64,000 bases of DNA from Tamlana carrageenivorans. Lineage in GTDB: Bacteria > Bacteroidota > Bacteroidia > Flavobacteriales > Flavobacteriaceae. A model generated the notes under the pieces. It saw nothing but the letters and a program-made list of their open reading frames with translations. It had not been told where the DNA came from and made no database searches. A program made the translations under genes and the position numbers. The DNA lies in the NCBI RefSeq assembly GCF_002893765.1, contig NZ_CP025938.1, positions 1,302,001 through 1,366,000 on the forward strand. The letters run 5' to 3'. Positions 1-7,975 of this stretch are shown here, piece after piece. Positions within the stretch are counted from its first letter, which is position 1. Every line of letters begins with the position of its first letter.

Positions 1-765
1 GTGGGAATTGCCGAACAACATGCGGTAACACTAGCAGCTGGTATGGCTACTCAAGGTTTAATTCCGTTTTGCAATATTTACTCCACATTTTTACAACGGG
101 CTTACGATCAAATTATTCACGATGTGGCCTTGCAAAACCTACCCGTTATTTTTTGTTTAGACCGCGCTGGTTTAGTTGGCGAAGACGGTGCCACGCACCA
201 CGGCGTTTACGATTTAAGCTATTTACGCTGCATACCAAACCTTATTATTTTTGCCCCTAGAAACGAAGTGGAATTGCGTAACATCATGTACACCGCACAA
301 TTGGGATTGAAACAGCCCATCGCCATTCGGTACCCTCGAGGGCGTGGGGTGATTATCGATTGGAAACAAGGGTTCACTAAAATTAATATCGCCGAAGCAG
401 TCATCCTTCAAGAAGGCGAAAACATAGCCGTTTTAAGCATTGGAACCATGGCTAAAAACGTTTCGGAAGCCATTACAAATTTAAATGTGTCGCATTACGA
501 CATGCGTTTTGTGAAACCCTTAGATGAAACCTTATTACATCGTATTTGTAAAACACATCACACGATAATTACTGTTGAAGACAACAGTGTACGTGGCGGT
601 TTCGGATCGGCGATTCTAGAATTTATGGCTGAACATAAGTATACCAACACCATAAAATTATTAGGCATTCCAGATACTTTCATCGAACATGGAAAAGTTA
701 CCCAACTCCAACAATCTATTGGCTTAGATCCTGAAAGTTTAAAAGTGTTTATTGAGAATATTTGA
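1..765 (+). CDS. dxs: 1-deoxy-D-xylulose-5-phosphate synthase, C-terminal part (5' end outside window)
   Basis: DXS condenses pyruvate and glyceraldehyde 3-phosphate with thiamine diphosphate, the first step of the MEP isoprenoid pathway in the cytoplasm. The window opens at the motif GIAEQHAVT, whose Glu contacts the thiazolium/pyrimidine cofactor in this family. It continues through the pyrimidine-binding domain (DRAGLVGEDGATHHG) and the C-terminal transketolase domain (RYPRGRG; VEDNSVRGGFGSAI). The 254 residues are roughly the last 40 percent of a protein of about 590 aa. The GTG at base 1 is an internal Val codon, not the start. The reading frame is intact to TGA at 763-765. Confidence 0.95.
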   Translation: MGIAEQHAVTLAAGMATQGLIPFCNIYSTFLQRAYDQIIHDVALQNLPVIFCLDRAGLVGEDGATHHGVYDLSYLRCIPNLIIFAPRNEVELRNIMYTAQLGLKQPIAIRYPRGRGVIIDWKQGFTKINIAEAVILQEGENIAVLSIGTMAKNVSEAITNLNVSHYDMRFVKPLDETLLHRICKTHHTIITVEDNSVRGGFGSAILEFMAEHKYTNTIKLLGIPDTFIEHGKVTQLQQSIGLDPESLKVFIENI

Positions 766-956
766 TGATGATTAGCCATAGAAACTATAAGCATTAGGCT
801 TTAGGCTGTATGCTAAAAGCGACAAGATGCTTCAAATGAATAGTACAAACACATTCGTGCCAATTCGTGAAATTCGTGTCCCTTTAATTTTTAACTGTAC
901 AATATTGAAACGTGCCATCGAAAGACGGTCTGAATAAATAAAAAAACACCCCTATG

Positions 957-1935
957 ATCCCCTTAAGGGGCGATTTCCTAGAATATGGCAAAAAATATAT
1001 ATCTTAGAGAAATGGAACAAGAATCAATACTTTCAATCGTCTCACGTTTTGGTACTCAGAAAGCGTGTATAGAGCACCTTGAGTCTATTCGTTGGCCTAA
1101 TGGGCCTGTTTGCACTCATTGTGGAAGCATGCATATTCATAATCGAAAAAATTCAAATAGACATTTGTGCAGGGACTGTAATAGTTCTTTTAGCGTTACG
1201 GTAGACACTATAATGCACGCTTCAAAATTACCATTACCCAAATGGTTTGCAGCAATATTTTTAATTGTTAATGCTAAAAAAAGGATTTCTTCACTACAAC
1301 TTGCTCGTGATATTAATGTTAACAAAAATACAGCATGGTATATGCAAAAACGCATACGAGAAGCTATGTATTCTGATTCAGATGATCTATTAAAGGGTAT
1401 TGTCGAGGTAGATGAGAGCTATGTTGGAGGAAGCATGACTAATATGCGTAAGTCTTATAAAAAGGAACTCGGTATTTATCCTGGAGGAATGGAACACAAA
1501 AAGCCCGTTCTTGGGATGATGCAGCGGGAAGGGTTAGTGAAAGTTATAGTGATTGATAAGGCTGATGCAAAAACCATTAGACCATTGCTAAACAAGCACA
1601 TTGATACAGCAAGCGAGGTAGTTACAGATGGTTTTGGAGCTTATAGAATGCTTCATAAGACACATGCAAAACATGTTAAGCTCAATCATTCAAAAAACAT
1701 AATGTCATTAGGAAAATATAATACTTCTAGATTGGATTCTTTCTGGACAACAATCAAAAGGGCTATTGTGGGTCAGTATCACCGAGTAAGCCCTGAACAT
1801 TTACAGAGCTATTTAGATGAAATCGCCTTCAAGTTCAATAATAGAGAAGAGGATTTATTTAGTCTTCTAATAACTAGAATTATTCAACAAGAACCAAGAA
1901 TTGCCGTTACCTAGGAAATCGCCCCTTAAGGGGAT
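957..1935 (+). mobile_element. IS1595-family insertion sequence, about 979 bp
   Basis: A single transposase ORF is enclosed by a perfect 25-bp inverted repeat at 957-981 and 1911-1935. Each repeat contains the 12-bp palindrome CCCCTTAAGGGG. The transposase starts three bases inside the left repeat and its stop codon lies within the right one, so the element is compact and complete. I saw no clear 8-bp target duplication in the flanks. It lies in the intergenic region between dxs and the feo operon and breaks no recognisable gene. Confidence 0.88.
985..1914 (+). CDS. IS1595-family (ISXO2-like) transposase
   Basis: This 309-aa protein is the transposase of the surrounding IS element. Near the N-terminus is a zinc ribbon with two Cys pairs (CTHCG and CRDCN, residues about 43-66), as in the IS1595 group. 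A helix-turn-helix-like region follows (LQLARDINVNKNTAWYMQKR). The ISXO2-like catalytic domain carries the acidic residues in GIVEVDESYVGG and EVVTDGFGAY, and the C-terminal block RLDSFWTTIKR with KFNNREED. The frame is intact and the length is normal for the family, so the element may be active. Confidence 0.92.
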   Translation: MAKNIYLREMEQESILSIVSRFGTQKACIEHLESIRWPNGPVCTHCGSMHIHNRKNSNRHLCRDCNSSFSVTVDTIMHASKLPLPKWFAAIFLIVNAKKRISSLQLARDINVNKNTAWYMQKRIREAMYSDSDDLLKGIVEVDESYVGGSMTNMRKSYKKELGIYPGGMEHKKPVLGMMQREGLVKVIVIDKADAKTIRPLLNKHIDTASEVVTDGFGAYRMLHKTHAKHVKLNHSKNIMSLGKYNTSRLDSFWTTIKRAIVGQYHRVSPEHLQSYLDEIAFKFNNREEDLFSLLITRIIQQEPRIAVT

Positions 1936-2041
1936 ATTTCACCTATTCATATTATAGGCGCCCCCTTCTGACCTGCACTAATTCTCAGATTTCACACACT
2001 GATAACTTAAAGCCTATAGCCTAACGCTAACAGCAATCCCC

Positions 2042-3457
2042 CTAAAACAATCTCCAAATTTGTGCTACCAAGAAACACACAACGAACCCTAAAATAACGG
2101 GCATTACAGAAGCAACAGTTGTCCATTTTACGCTGTTTGTTTCTTTGTATATGGTATATATAGTCGTACTACAAGGATTATGCAACAAACTAAAAAGCAT
2201 GAGGTTAATGGCCGTTAATAGTGTCCAGCCGCCAGCTTTCAAAATATCGCCTGTAGCATTAATAGAATCGAGTTCAAACATAACGCCAGCTCCGGCACCT
2301 CCACCAATGCCAGTCACCATTACGGTAAGCATCAAAATAGTTGGAATAACAATTTCGTTTGCTGGAATAGCAACGATATAAACCAGAAGAATTACGCCAT
2401 TTAAACCGATTAGAAATCCGAAGCCATCCATACCATTAATAAGCCAAGCTGCTATACTTTCATCCCCAATATGAAGATTCGAGATTAACCAAATAACAGC
2501 ACCTGCTGGTGCAGCAAACACAATAGCACGCCATAAAACAATTAAGGTTCTATCAATTAATGAGGTGTAAATGGTTTTCCAAAAGCGAGGTGGTCTGTAA
2601 GGAGGTAATTCTAAATTAAAGGTAGAAACTTCACCTTTTAAAACCGTTTTAGAAAGCGCCCAAGACACCCCAAACATAAAGGCCATCCCTAAAACAGCAA
2701 TACCTATAACAGCTAACAACGATGCTATGCTAGAAAAAGACTCTGGAACTACAGCGCCAATAAAAATGGTAGCAATTAATATTTGTGTAGGCCAACGTCC
2801 GTTGCATAACGAAAAGTTATTTGTTATGATGGCAATTAAACGCTCTCTGGGGCTATCGATAATACGTGTAGCCACTACGCCTGCAGCATTACAACCAAAA
2901 CCCATACTCATAGTTAAAGCCTGCTTGCCATGAGCTCCAGATTTATTAAACAAGGCATCCAAATTAAAAGCCACGCGTGGGAGATAACCAAAATCTTCTA
3001 AAAGCGTAAACATGGGAAAAAAGATAGCCATAGGCGGTAACATCACGGCTATAACCCAACCAACAGCCAGATACACGCCATCAATTAAAAAACCTGAAAG
3101 CCACCAAGGCATATTTATACTTTCGGCACCAGACTGTAACCAAGGGTGGATGGTATCTAAAAACAAACTAGCTAATAAGGATGAAGGATAATTAGCACCC
3201 ACAATAGTGAGCCAAAGCACGGTACCTAGAATTAAAAACATAATAGGGAAACCGAAATATTTACTGGTTACGATTTTATCTATTTTAGCATCTAAACGAA
3301 AACGCTTTTCAGAATCGCTGGTTTTAACGGTATCCTTAACAATATCGGCAGCATCGGCGTAAATACCCTCCGTAAGGTTATCATGAAACTCGTCGCCTAT
3401 TTGCCAACGCAGTTCATTGGATAATTCTATAATATGGTCAATGTTATTCTTTTTCAT
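2042..3457 (-). CDS. feoB: FeoB permease half: ferrous iron transport membrane domain
   Basis: This 471-aa protein matches the C-terminal two thirds of FeoB, the Fe(II) transporter of the inner membrane. The first 70 residues continue the GDI-like helical region. About eight to ten membrane segments and the two Gate domains follow: GFGCNAAGVVATR with SLCNGRWPT, then PANEIVIPT. Near the end HNPCSTTIYTIYKET matches the conserved FeoB Cys motif. The Gate motif SLCNGRWP differs from the more usual SCSARLP. Its partner GTPase is encoded separately just upstream, in another frame, with 11 bases between the stop and this ATG. No conserved block seems lost, so this looks like a true split gene rather than decay. 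Confidence 0.88.
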   Translation of the reverse strand: MKKNNIDHIIELSNELRWQIGDEFHDNLTEGIYADAADIVKDTVKTSDSEKRFRLDAKIDKIVTSKYFGFPIMFLILGTVLWLTIVGANYPSSLLASLFLDTIHPWLQSGAESINMPWWLSGFLIDGVYLAVGWVIAVMLPPMAIFFPMFTLLEDFGYLPRVAFNLDALFNKSGAHGKQALTMSMGFGCNAAGVVATRIIDSPRERLIAIITNNFSLCNGRWPTQILIATIFIGAVVPESFSSIASLLAVIGIAVLGMAFMFGVSWALSKTVLKGEVSTFNLELPPYRPPRFWKTIYTSLIDRTLIVLWRAIVFAAPAGAVIWLISNLHIGDESIAAWLINGMDGFGFLIGLNGVILLVYIVAIPANEIVIPTILMLTVMVTGIGGGAGAGVMFELDSINATGDILKAGGWTLLTAINLMLFSLLHNPCSTTIYTIYKETNSVKWTTVASVMPVILGFVVCFLVAQIWRLF

Positions 3458-3468
3458 AGTCTTAAGCC

Positions 3469-4233
3469 TTAAACAAATTCTCCAGATTTTAACGCTTTTA
3501 TAATTTCTTTATCCCCTTCTAATAACCTAAAAGCAATCCATCGGCTGTTAGGGATGTTTGGAAACTCCTTTTCAATTTCTGCTGTTAAAGTGCGAACGGC
3601 TTTTTCAATATTGGAAGGCACATTTTTGATACGATGGGGTTTACATACTATTTGTTCGCTTGCAATCTCACTTACGGTTTGAATAAGCTCCGGTATACCC
3701 TTGTTGAATCGCGCACTGGCAGGTACTACGGGAATCCCTAAATCTTTTGACAAAGTTCTTACATCGATTTCGACCTTATTCCTCTTAGCTTCATCCATAA
3801 GATTTAAACAGAGAACCGCTTTATCGGTAATTTCTAAAATTTGCAACACGAGGTTTAAATTGCGTTCCAAACGGTTAGCGTCAACCACTATAATCGTTAC
3901 ATCTGGCTTTCCAAAAAGAATAAAATCACGTGCTACAGCCTCATCTTCGGATGTAGATAGTAAAGAATAGGTTCCTGGCAAATCGACTAACTTGTACTTA
4001 TTGGTATTGTATTCAAAGCCGCCTTCAGCACGCATCACCGTTTTTCCTGGCCAATTTCCTGTATGCTGACGCAAGCCTGTTAAGGCATTAAACACCGTAC
4101 TTTTACCGGTATTGGGGTTTCCGGCTAGAGCTACTACGAAATCGAAATTATCGGTTTGAATCCCTAATTTTTTTAAACCCTCTTTATTAAAATGTTCGCA
4201 GGTTTCGCAAGCTGAATTAACTTTAGTTTCCAT
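3469..4233 (-). CDS. feoB: FeoB GTPase half (G domain protein of ferrous iron transport)
   Basis: This 254-aa cytoplasmic protein corresponds to the N-terminal G domain of FeoB. The GTPase motifs are G1 GNPNTGKS at residues 38-45, G3 DLPG (in LVDLPGTYSLL), G4 NLMD and G5 SAR. It ends at RWIAFRLLEGDKEI...KSGEFV, inside what would be the GDI linker, and the next ORF resumes there. The first 30 residues are an extension with a CETCEH cluster (Cys9, Cys12, His14) that could bind metal; this is inference. It begins two bases after the DtxR-FeoA fusion gene, so translation is probably coupled. Confidence 0.88.
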   Translation of the reverse strand: METKVNSACETCEHFNKEGLKKLGIQTDNFDFVVALAGNPNTGKSTVFNALTGLRQHTGNWPGKTVMRAEGGFEYNTNKYKLVDLPGTYSLLSTSEDEAVARDFILFGKPDVTIIVVDANRLERNLNLVLQILEITDKAVLCLNLMDEAKRNKVEIDVRTLSKDLGIPVVPASARFNKGIPELIQTVSEIASEQIVCKPHRIKNVPSNIEKAVRTLTAEIEKEFPNIPNSRWIAFRLLEGDKEIIKALKSGEFV

Positions 4234-4235
4234 AA

Positions 4236-5258
4236 TTAGTCTTTTTTAATCAGAATTTTTACTGCCTGATCATTCCGCAAGGCAATCGAAGTCCCTTTTA
4301 TTAAATAAGCATTTGGTTGTCCCAAAGGGTTCACCAAATCGATGGATACGGTAGCGCCTTTAACGAAGCCCAAATCCAATAACCGTCGTCGACTTTCACC
4401 GCGACTTTCTCTTGAAATTCCTATAATTTTTGCGGTTTCATGAGCTTCAAGACTCGATAAACGTGCTACATCATCTTCTACAGCAACTGCCTTCTCTATT
4501 TTTGCAACCGTTAAGTTAGCAGCAACTATAGGCGCCAATTTAAAGGTTTCACCTTCAGAACGAAAAACAATGCGCGTGCTATTATTTTCAATCACTTTAA
4601 TGAGCGAACCCATGTGAATATTTTCGGCTAAAATTTGCTTATAAATCACATCAGGTTCATCTTCGATATGCGTTATTCTTCCAACGGCTCCAACTGGTAA
4701 AAGCGGCAATTCTACCCCAGTAACCTCGGCAACTTTTCCAGATTTTGTTGGAATGGGATCGCCATGCGGATCGAACTTTGGATTCCCCAATTTTGCAGAT
4801 AACACATCGGCATCATCGTGAGACAATTTATGCTCCATCATTTCAGCACGATCGTGCCATTCGGTTTTATGAAATCCCGTTTTATCGGCCAAATAACGTT
4901 CCCAAAGGCGGTGCACACGAACGATACGTAAGGCGTAATCCCGACCGTTTTCTGTTAGCTTTAATATATCGGAATCGAAATAAATTAAATCGTTTATAGT
5001 CATTTTATTAATCGCTTCAACAATACGCCCATGGTTAAAGTCAAGCACCTGAACTAAGGTTTTCATATCCACTTTATTATCGGAGTCCTCAAAATGATAA
5101 AGCTGTTTAAGAATGTCTTCAATAATCACTTTTTCATTGCTTTTCATATGCTTCTTCAGTAACCAAAACCAACCCTTTACAGGTCGGAAAATCAGATACA
5201 TCAAACCCACAATAAAAAAGAAAACGGCGAGCGCCACTAAGGGGTTATAGTTGTTCAT
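4236..5258 (-). CDS. Membrane-anchored DtxR-like regulator fused to a FeoA domain
   Basis: This 340-aa protein has an unusual architecture. A single hydrophobic helix at about residues 7-25 (VALAVFFFIVGLMYLIF) is followed by basic residues, which suggests an inner-membrane anchor with a cytoplasmic body. A winged-helix and dimerisation region of the DtxR/MntR type comes next, with the metal-site signature FDPHGDPIPT (compare DPHGDPIP in the neighbouring DtxR). The last 80 residues form a FeoA/SH3-like domain (RRRLLDLGFVKGATVSI...AIALRNDQAVKIL). FeoA normally assists FeoB. The gene overlaps dtxR by four bases and precedes the FeoB halves. Whether it binds DNA or senses iron to control FeoB is not known from sequence. 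Confidence 0.85.
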   Translation of the reverse strand: MNNYNPLVALAVFFFIVGLMYLIFRPVKGWFWLLKKHMKSNEKVIIEDILKQLYHFEDSDNKVDMKTLVQVLDFNHGRIVEAINKMTINDLIYFDSDILKLTENGRDYALRIVRVHRLWERYLADKTGFHKTEWHDRAEMMEHKLSHDDADVLSAKLGNPKFDPHGDPIPTKSGKVAEVTGVELPLLPVGAVGRITHIEDEPDVIYKQILAENIHMGSLIKVIENNSTRIVFRSEGETFKLAPIVAANLTVAKIEKAVAVEDDVARLSSLEAHETAKIIGISRESRGESRRRLLDLGFVKGATVSIDLVNPLGQPNAYLIKGTSIALRNDQAVKILIKKD

Positions 5259-5914
5259 AATTCCTGACTTATAAATAAATTTTTAGCTACAGCATTAGAA
5301 ATGATCATTTTTTTGGTTGATGTTTCTATGGTTAAAGAATGATCAAAAGGCTCAAAATCTAATACTTTAATGGTATCGCCTAAGGCCAAATTATTTTTAT
5401 TCAAATATTTTAAAAACACATCCGAAGAATCGATAACACGAGCTAAAACACCTTTATTTCCAGGCTCAACCTCTAAAATATTAACAGATTTAAGAGGCGT
5501 ATAATGACCATCTTTATCTGGTATGGGATCGCCGTGCGGATCGTGGGTTGGGTAACCCAATAAGGCATCCAACTCGTTCACCAATTTTGGCGATTTAATA
5601 TGCTCTAATTGCTCGGCAACATCATGAACTTCATCCCAGGTAAAGTTTAATTTTTCTACTAAAAACACTTCCCACAAGCGATGTTTTCTAATAACCAGAG
5701 CGGCTGCTAAGCGTCCGGATTCGGTTAAAGTTACTCCTTGATATTTTATATAATTAGCTAAGTTTTTCTCGGCTAATTTTTTAATCATATCTGTAACCGA
5801 AGAGGCTTTAGATTCAATTTTTTCAGCAATAGCATTGGTACTTACTGCCACTGTGCCTTGCTTACCTAAATGGTAAATGGCTTTTAAATAATTTTCTTCT
5901 GATCGTGTCACCAT
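5255..5914 (-). CDS. DtxR/MntR-family metal-dependent transcriptional regulator
   Basis: This 219-aa soluble regulator should bind DNA in response to Fe(II) or Mn(II). It has the DtxR winged helix (SEENYLKAIYHLG; SKASSVTDMIKKLAEKNL), the dimerisation and metal-binding region (EVHDVAEQLEHI; THDPHGDPIPD), and a C-terminal SH3-like FeoA-type domain. I chose the ATG at 5912-5914. A possible upstream start at 5929 lies almost on top of a TATATTTG -7 promoter box at 5931-5938, so it would not fit in the transcript. It is the first gene of the feo operon and overlaps the next by four bases. An operator-like palindrome lies upstream. Confidence 0.88.
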   Translation of the reverse strand: MVTRSEENYLKAIYHLGKQGTVAVSTNAIAEKIESKASSVTDMIKKLAEKNLANYIKYQGVTLTESGRLAAALVIRKHRLWEVFLVEKLNFTWDEVHDVAEQLEHIKSPKLVNELDALLGYPTHDPHGDPIPDKDGHYTPLKSVNILEVEPGNKGVLARVIDSSDVFLKYLNKNNLALGDTIKVLDFEPFDHSLTIETSTKKMIISNAVAKNLFISQEL

Positions 5915-5930
5915 AACATTAAAATACAAG

Positions 5931-5938
5931 CAAATATA
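5931..5938 (-). promoter_or_regulatory. -7 promoter box of the feo operon
   Basis: Read on the minus strand this is TATATTTG, an exact match to the Bacteroidota -7 consensus TAnnTTTG. It ends 16 bases before the preferred dtxR ATG at 5914. Confidence 0.55.
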
Positions 5939-5964
5939 CGCAATTTTAAAATGTGTTAAAAATA

Positions 5965-5984
5965 TTTTTAGATGAGACTAAAAA
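5965..5984. promoter_or_regulatory. Operator-like palindrome, candidate DtxR/MntR site
   Basis: TTTTTAG and CTAAAAA are perfect 7-bp inverted arms separated by six bases. They lie about 30 bp upstream of the dtxR -7 box. The layout resembles DtxR/MntR-family operators, which have TTTAG...CTAAA-type arms. Autoregulation of the feo operon by its own DtxR is an inference. Confidence 0.4.
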
Positions 5985-6203
5985 TGATTTTAAAGCAAAA
6001 ATTTTAAAAAAACCCCTCAGAGTTATAGAGCTACAAATACCATTATTACTCAGAGATTCACAGAGTCCCACAGAGATGCACAAAGGTTAATTGTTTAAGA
6101 TATTTGTCATTCAGAAGGAGGAACGTCTGAAGAATCTATTAATACCTTTGAAACTTTAGAACTCAAAAACTTCAAAATAGATTATTTTTCCTACATTTAT
6201 AAA

Positions 6204-6563
6204 ATGGCAGAACATAACAAACTTGGAGAAAAAGGCGAACAGGCCGCTATGGATTATCTTCTAAAAAAAGGATATACCATTTTAGAGCGCAATTATAGAT
6301 TTGGAAAATCGGAAGTAGATCTTATTGCGCAAATTAATGATACACTTGCTGTAATTGAAGTTAAAACACGATCGACTACCGCATTTGGTAATCCTCAAGA
6401 TTTTGTAAAACCCAAACAAATTCAGCGCTTGGTGTACGCGATTAATCATTATGTCACCAAAAACAATTTAGATGTTGAAGTACGTTTTGACATTATGGCT
6501 CTTGTTATCACGGGTAAAACCTTCCAGATTGAGCATTTAAAGGATGCTTTTTATCATTTTTAG
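6204..6563 (+). CDS. YraN family (UPF0102) nuclease-fold protein
   Basis: This 119-aa cytoplasmic protein belongs to the YraN/UPF0102 family, which has a restriction-endonuclease-like fold and no firmly known role. Seen here are the GEKGEQAAMDYLLKKGY start, the ERNYRFGKSEVDLIA block with the acidic residue, and the IEVKTRS motif that completes a D-(E/D)xK-type site. Length and order are normal for the family. It stands alone between the divergent feo operon and the convergent TlpA-like gene, with only six bases to the latter. Confidence 0.9.
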   Translation: MAEHNKLGEKGEQAAMDYLLKKGYTILERNYRFGKSEVDLIAQINDTLAVIEVKTRSTTAFGNPQDFVKPKQIQRLVYAINHYVTKNNLDVEVRFDIMALVITGKTFQIEHLKDAFYHF

Positions 6564-6569
6564 AATCGC

Positions 6570-7937
6570 TTACTCATCATCCAATTCAAAGAACGCCACC
6601 ACTTCGTCTATATCCTCTGGTTTATTAACGATTACTTTTTGAGCATTTAAAATGAAATAGGTTGGCGTTTCAACTATACCATAGGTTTTACCAATTTTAC
6701 TGCCCCATTTTCCTGAACCAAGAACATGTATAAATTCAGGATATTTTTTGATTTCTTTTTTCCAAGCTTCAATTTCTTCATCGGCTTCTAAACCAACTGC
6801 AACCACCTTTACCTCCCCCTTTTCTAAAGTATTTGCAAAGGTTTTTAACTGCGGAATTTCATCTAAACAATGTGAACAAGAGCTGTTCCAAAACACCAAA
6901 ATGTACTGTTTAGCAACGTTTAACTGACTTAATTTTTTGTTGATTTTTTTGCCGTTTTCCGTCACCGAAAGCTCAAAATCGGGAGCCATATTACCAAGAG
7001 AAACCCTTTTATAAGCGTTTAGGGCATTTACCAGTTCGCGATCTTCTAAGGCTAACCCTATATCATGCAAATACTTATCAGAAATATAATTAGCTGTTTT
7101 TTCTTGTTTTAAATCGACCATTTCTTGCCATAAATCTAGTAATAGCATACGCTTAACTTCATTTGGGGCTTTTGCCATGGCTTTGTAAACCACATCAATA
7201 TTAGCTTTGTAATTATCGATTTCATTCAAATCTTTAGAGGTCATTCCAAAAACATAATTCAGCATTTTTTCTTCTAAAAAGGAAGAGCTTTGAAGAATGG
7301 GATTGGTAAAATCAACATAATCAAAATAATGCGTTTTAAGCTTCGCGATATAATTTTGAGCTGATAAGGCTTTGGTTGGAATATAAGGTTTATTGGCTTT
7401 TATAAAATGAAGTGCTAAAGTGCCAGAAGCTGCTTTTTCATAACTTAATTGCGCCTGCCCTTGCGCTTTAAAAATCCCTTTGAGCGCAGTGGTATCTTTC
7501 TTCTCACTGGCATAATAGTTACTAATACTATGTACTACAGCCGACATGCTATTCTGATAAGATGTTAACATTTTATTCTCGGCAGATTTTGTGAATTTCA
7601 CCCCAGTTTCGGAGTTAAACTTCAACTCAATATCTTCTTTTCCGTTGTAAATAACATCGAAATTAAAATCTTCTTGAGGAATGGCATACACGACGCGATA
7701 CACACCTTTAGTTGCTGTTGAATCTAAAAGAAAACCAAACTTACCTTCACTATTCACTTCAGTACTTGTAATATATTCTGAAATGGTTGGCGTCACTTTA
7801 TACAACAAAGCAACGTTATAATCTTGAGCCGGCGTAAAGGTGCCTTTTATGCTATGCTGCCCAAACATAAGCACAGGCATAAACAGTAAGAAGCAGATAA
7901 GATGTTTTAAAGGGCGTTTTTTGTTATTAACTAACAT
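6570..7937 (-). CDS. TlpA-like thioredoxin-fold protein, exported
   Basis: This 455-aa protein starts with a signal peptide (LKHLICFLLFMPVLMFG). It has a long N-terminal domain of the kind found in Bacteroidota thiol-disulfide proteins, rich in beta strands at first and then helical. The last 150 residues are a TlpA/AhpC-type thioredoxin fold introduced by GNMAPDFELSV. The redox motif is CSHC in FWNSSCSHCLDEIP, near residue 352, and the cis-Pro loop is VETPTYFIL. It probably acts in periplasmic thiol-disulfide exchange; the partner is unknown. It lies 38 bases downstream of mfd on the same strand and may be cotranscribed. Confidence 0.85.
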   Translation of the reverse strand: MLVNNKKRPLKHLICFLLFMPVLMFGQHSIKGTFTPAQDYNVALLYKVTPTISEYITSTEVNSEGKFGFLLDSTATKGVYRVVYAIPQEDFNFDVIYNGKEDIELKFNSETGVKFTKSAENKMLTSYQNSMSAVVHSISNYYASEKKDTTALKGIFKAQGQAQLSYEKAASGTLALHFIKANKPYIPTKALSAQNYIAKLKTHYFDYVDFTNPILQSSSFLEEKMLNYVFGMTSKDLNEIDNYKANIDVVYKAMAKAPNEVKRMLLLDLWQEMVDLKQEKTANYISDKYLHDIGLALEDRELVNALNAYKRVSLGNMAPDFELSVTENGKKINKKLSQLNVAKQYILVFWNSSCSHCLDEIPQLKTFANTLEKGEVKVVAVGLEADEEIEAWKKEIKKYPEFIHVLGSGKWGSKIGKTYGIVETPTYFILNAQKVIVNKPEDIDEVVAFFELDDE

Positions 7938-7975
7938 AAAGCGGGTTACGGATTATTAATTTATAAAAATACACA

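Noticed and set aside
2042..4233. Frameshift or sequencing error as the cause of two FeoB frames
   Set aside because: The second frame has its own ATG 11 bases after the first stop, and no conserved block is lost; a split gene is the simpler reading, though not proved.
7590..7610. TTTTGTGAATTTC as a stray CRISPR-repeat-like match
   Set aside because: It lies within the coding frame of the TlpA-like protein, is short and is not repeated.
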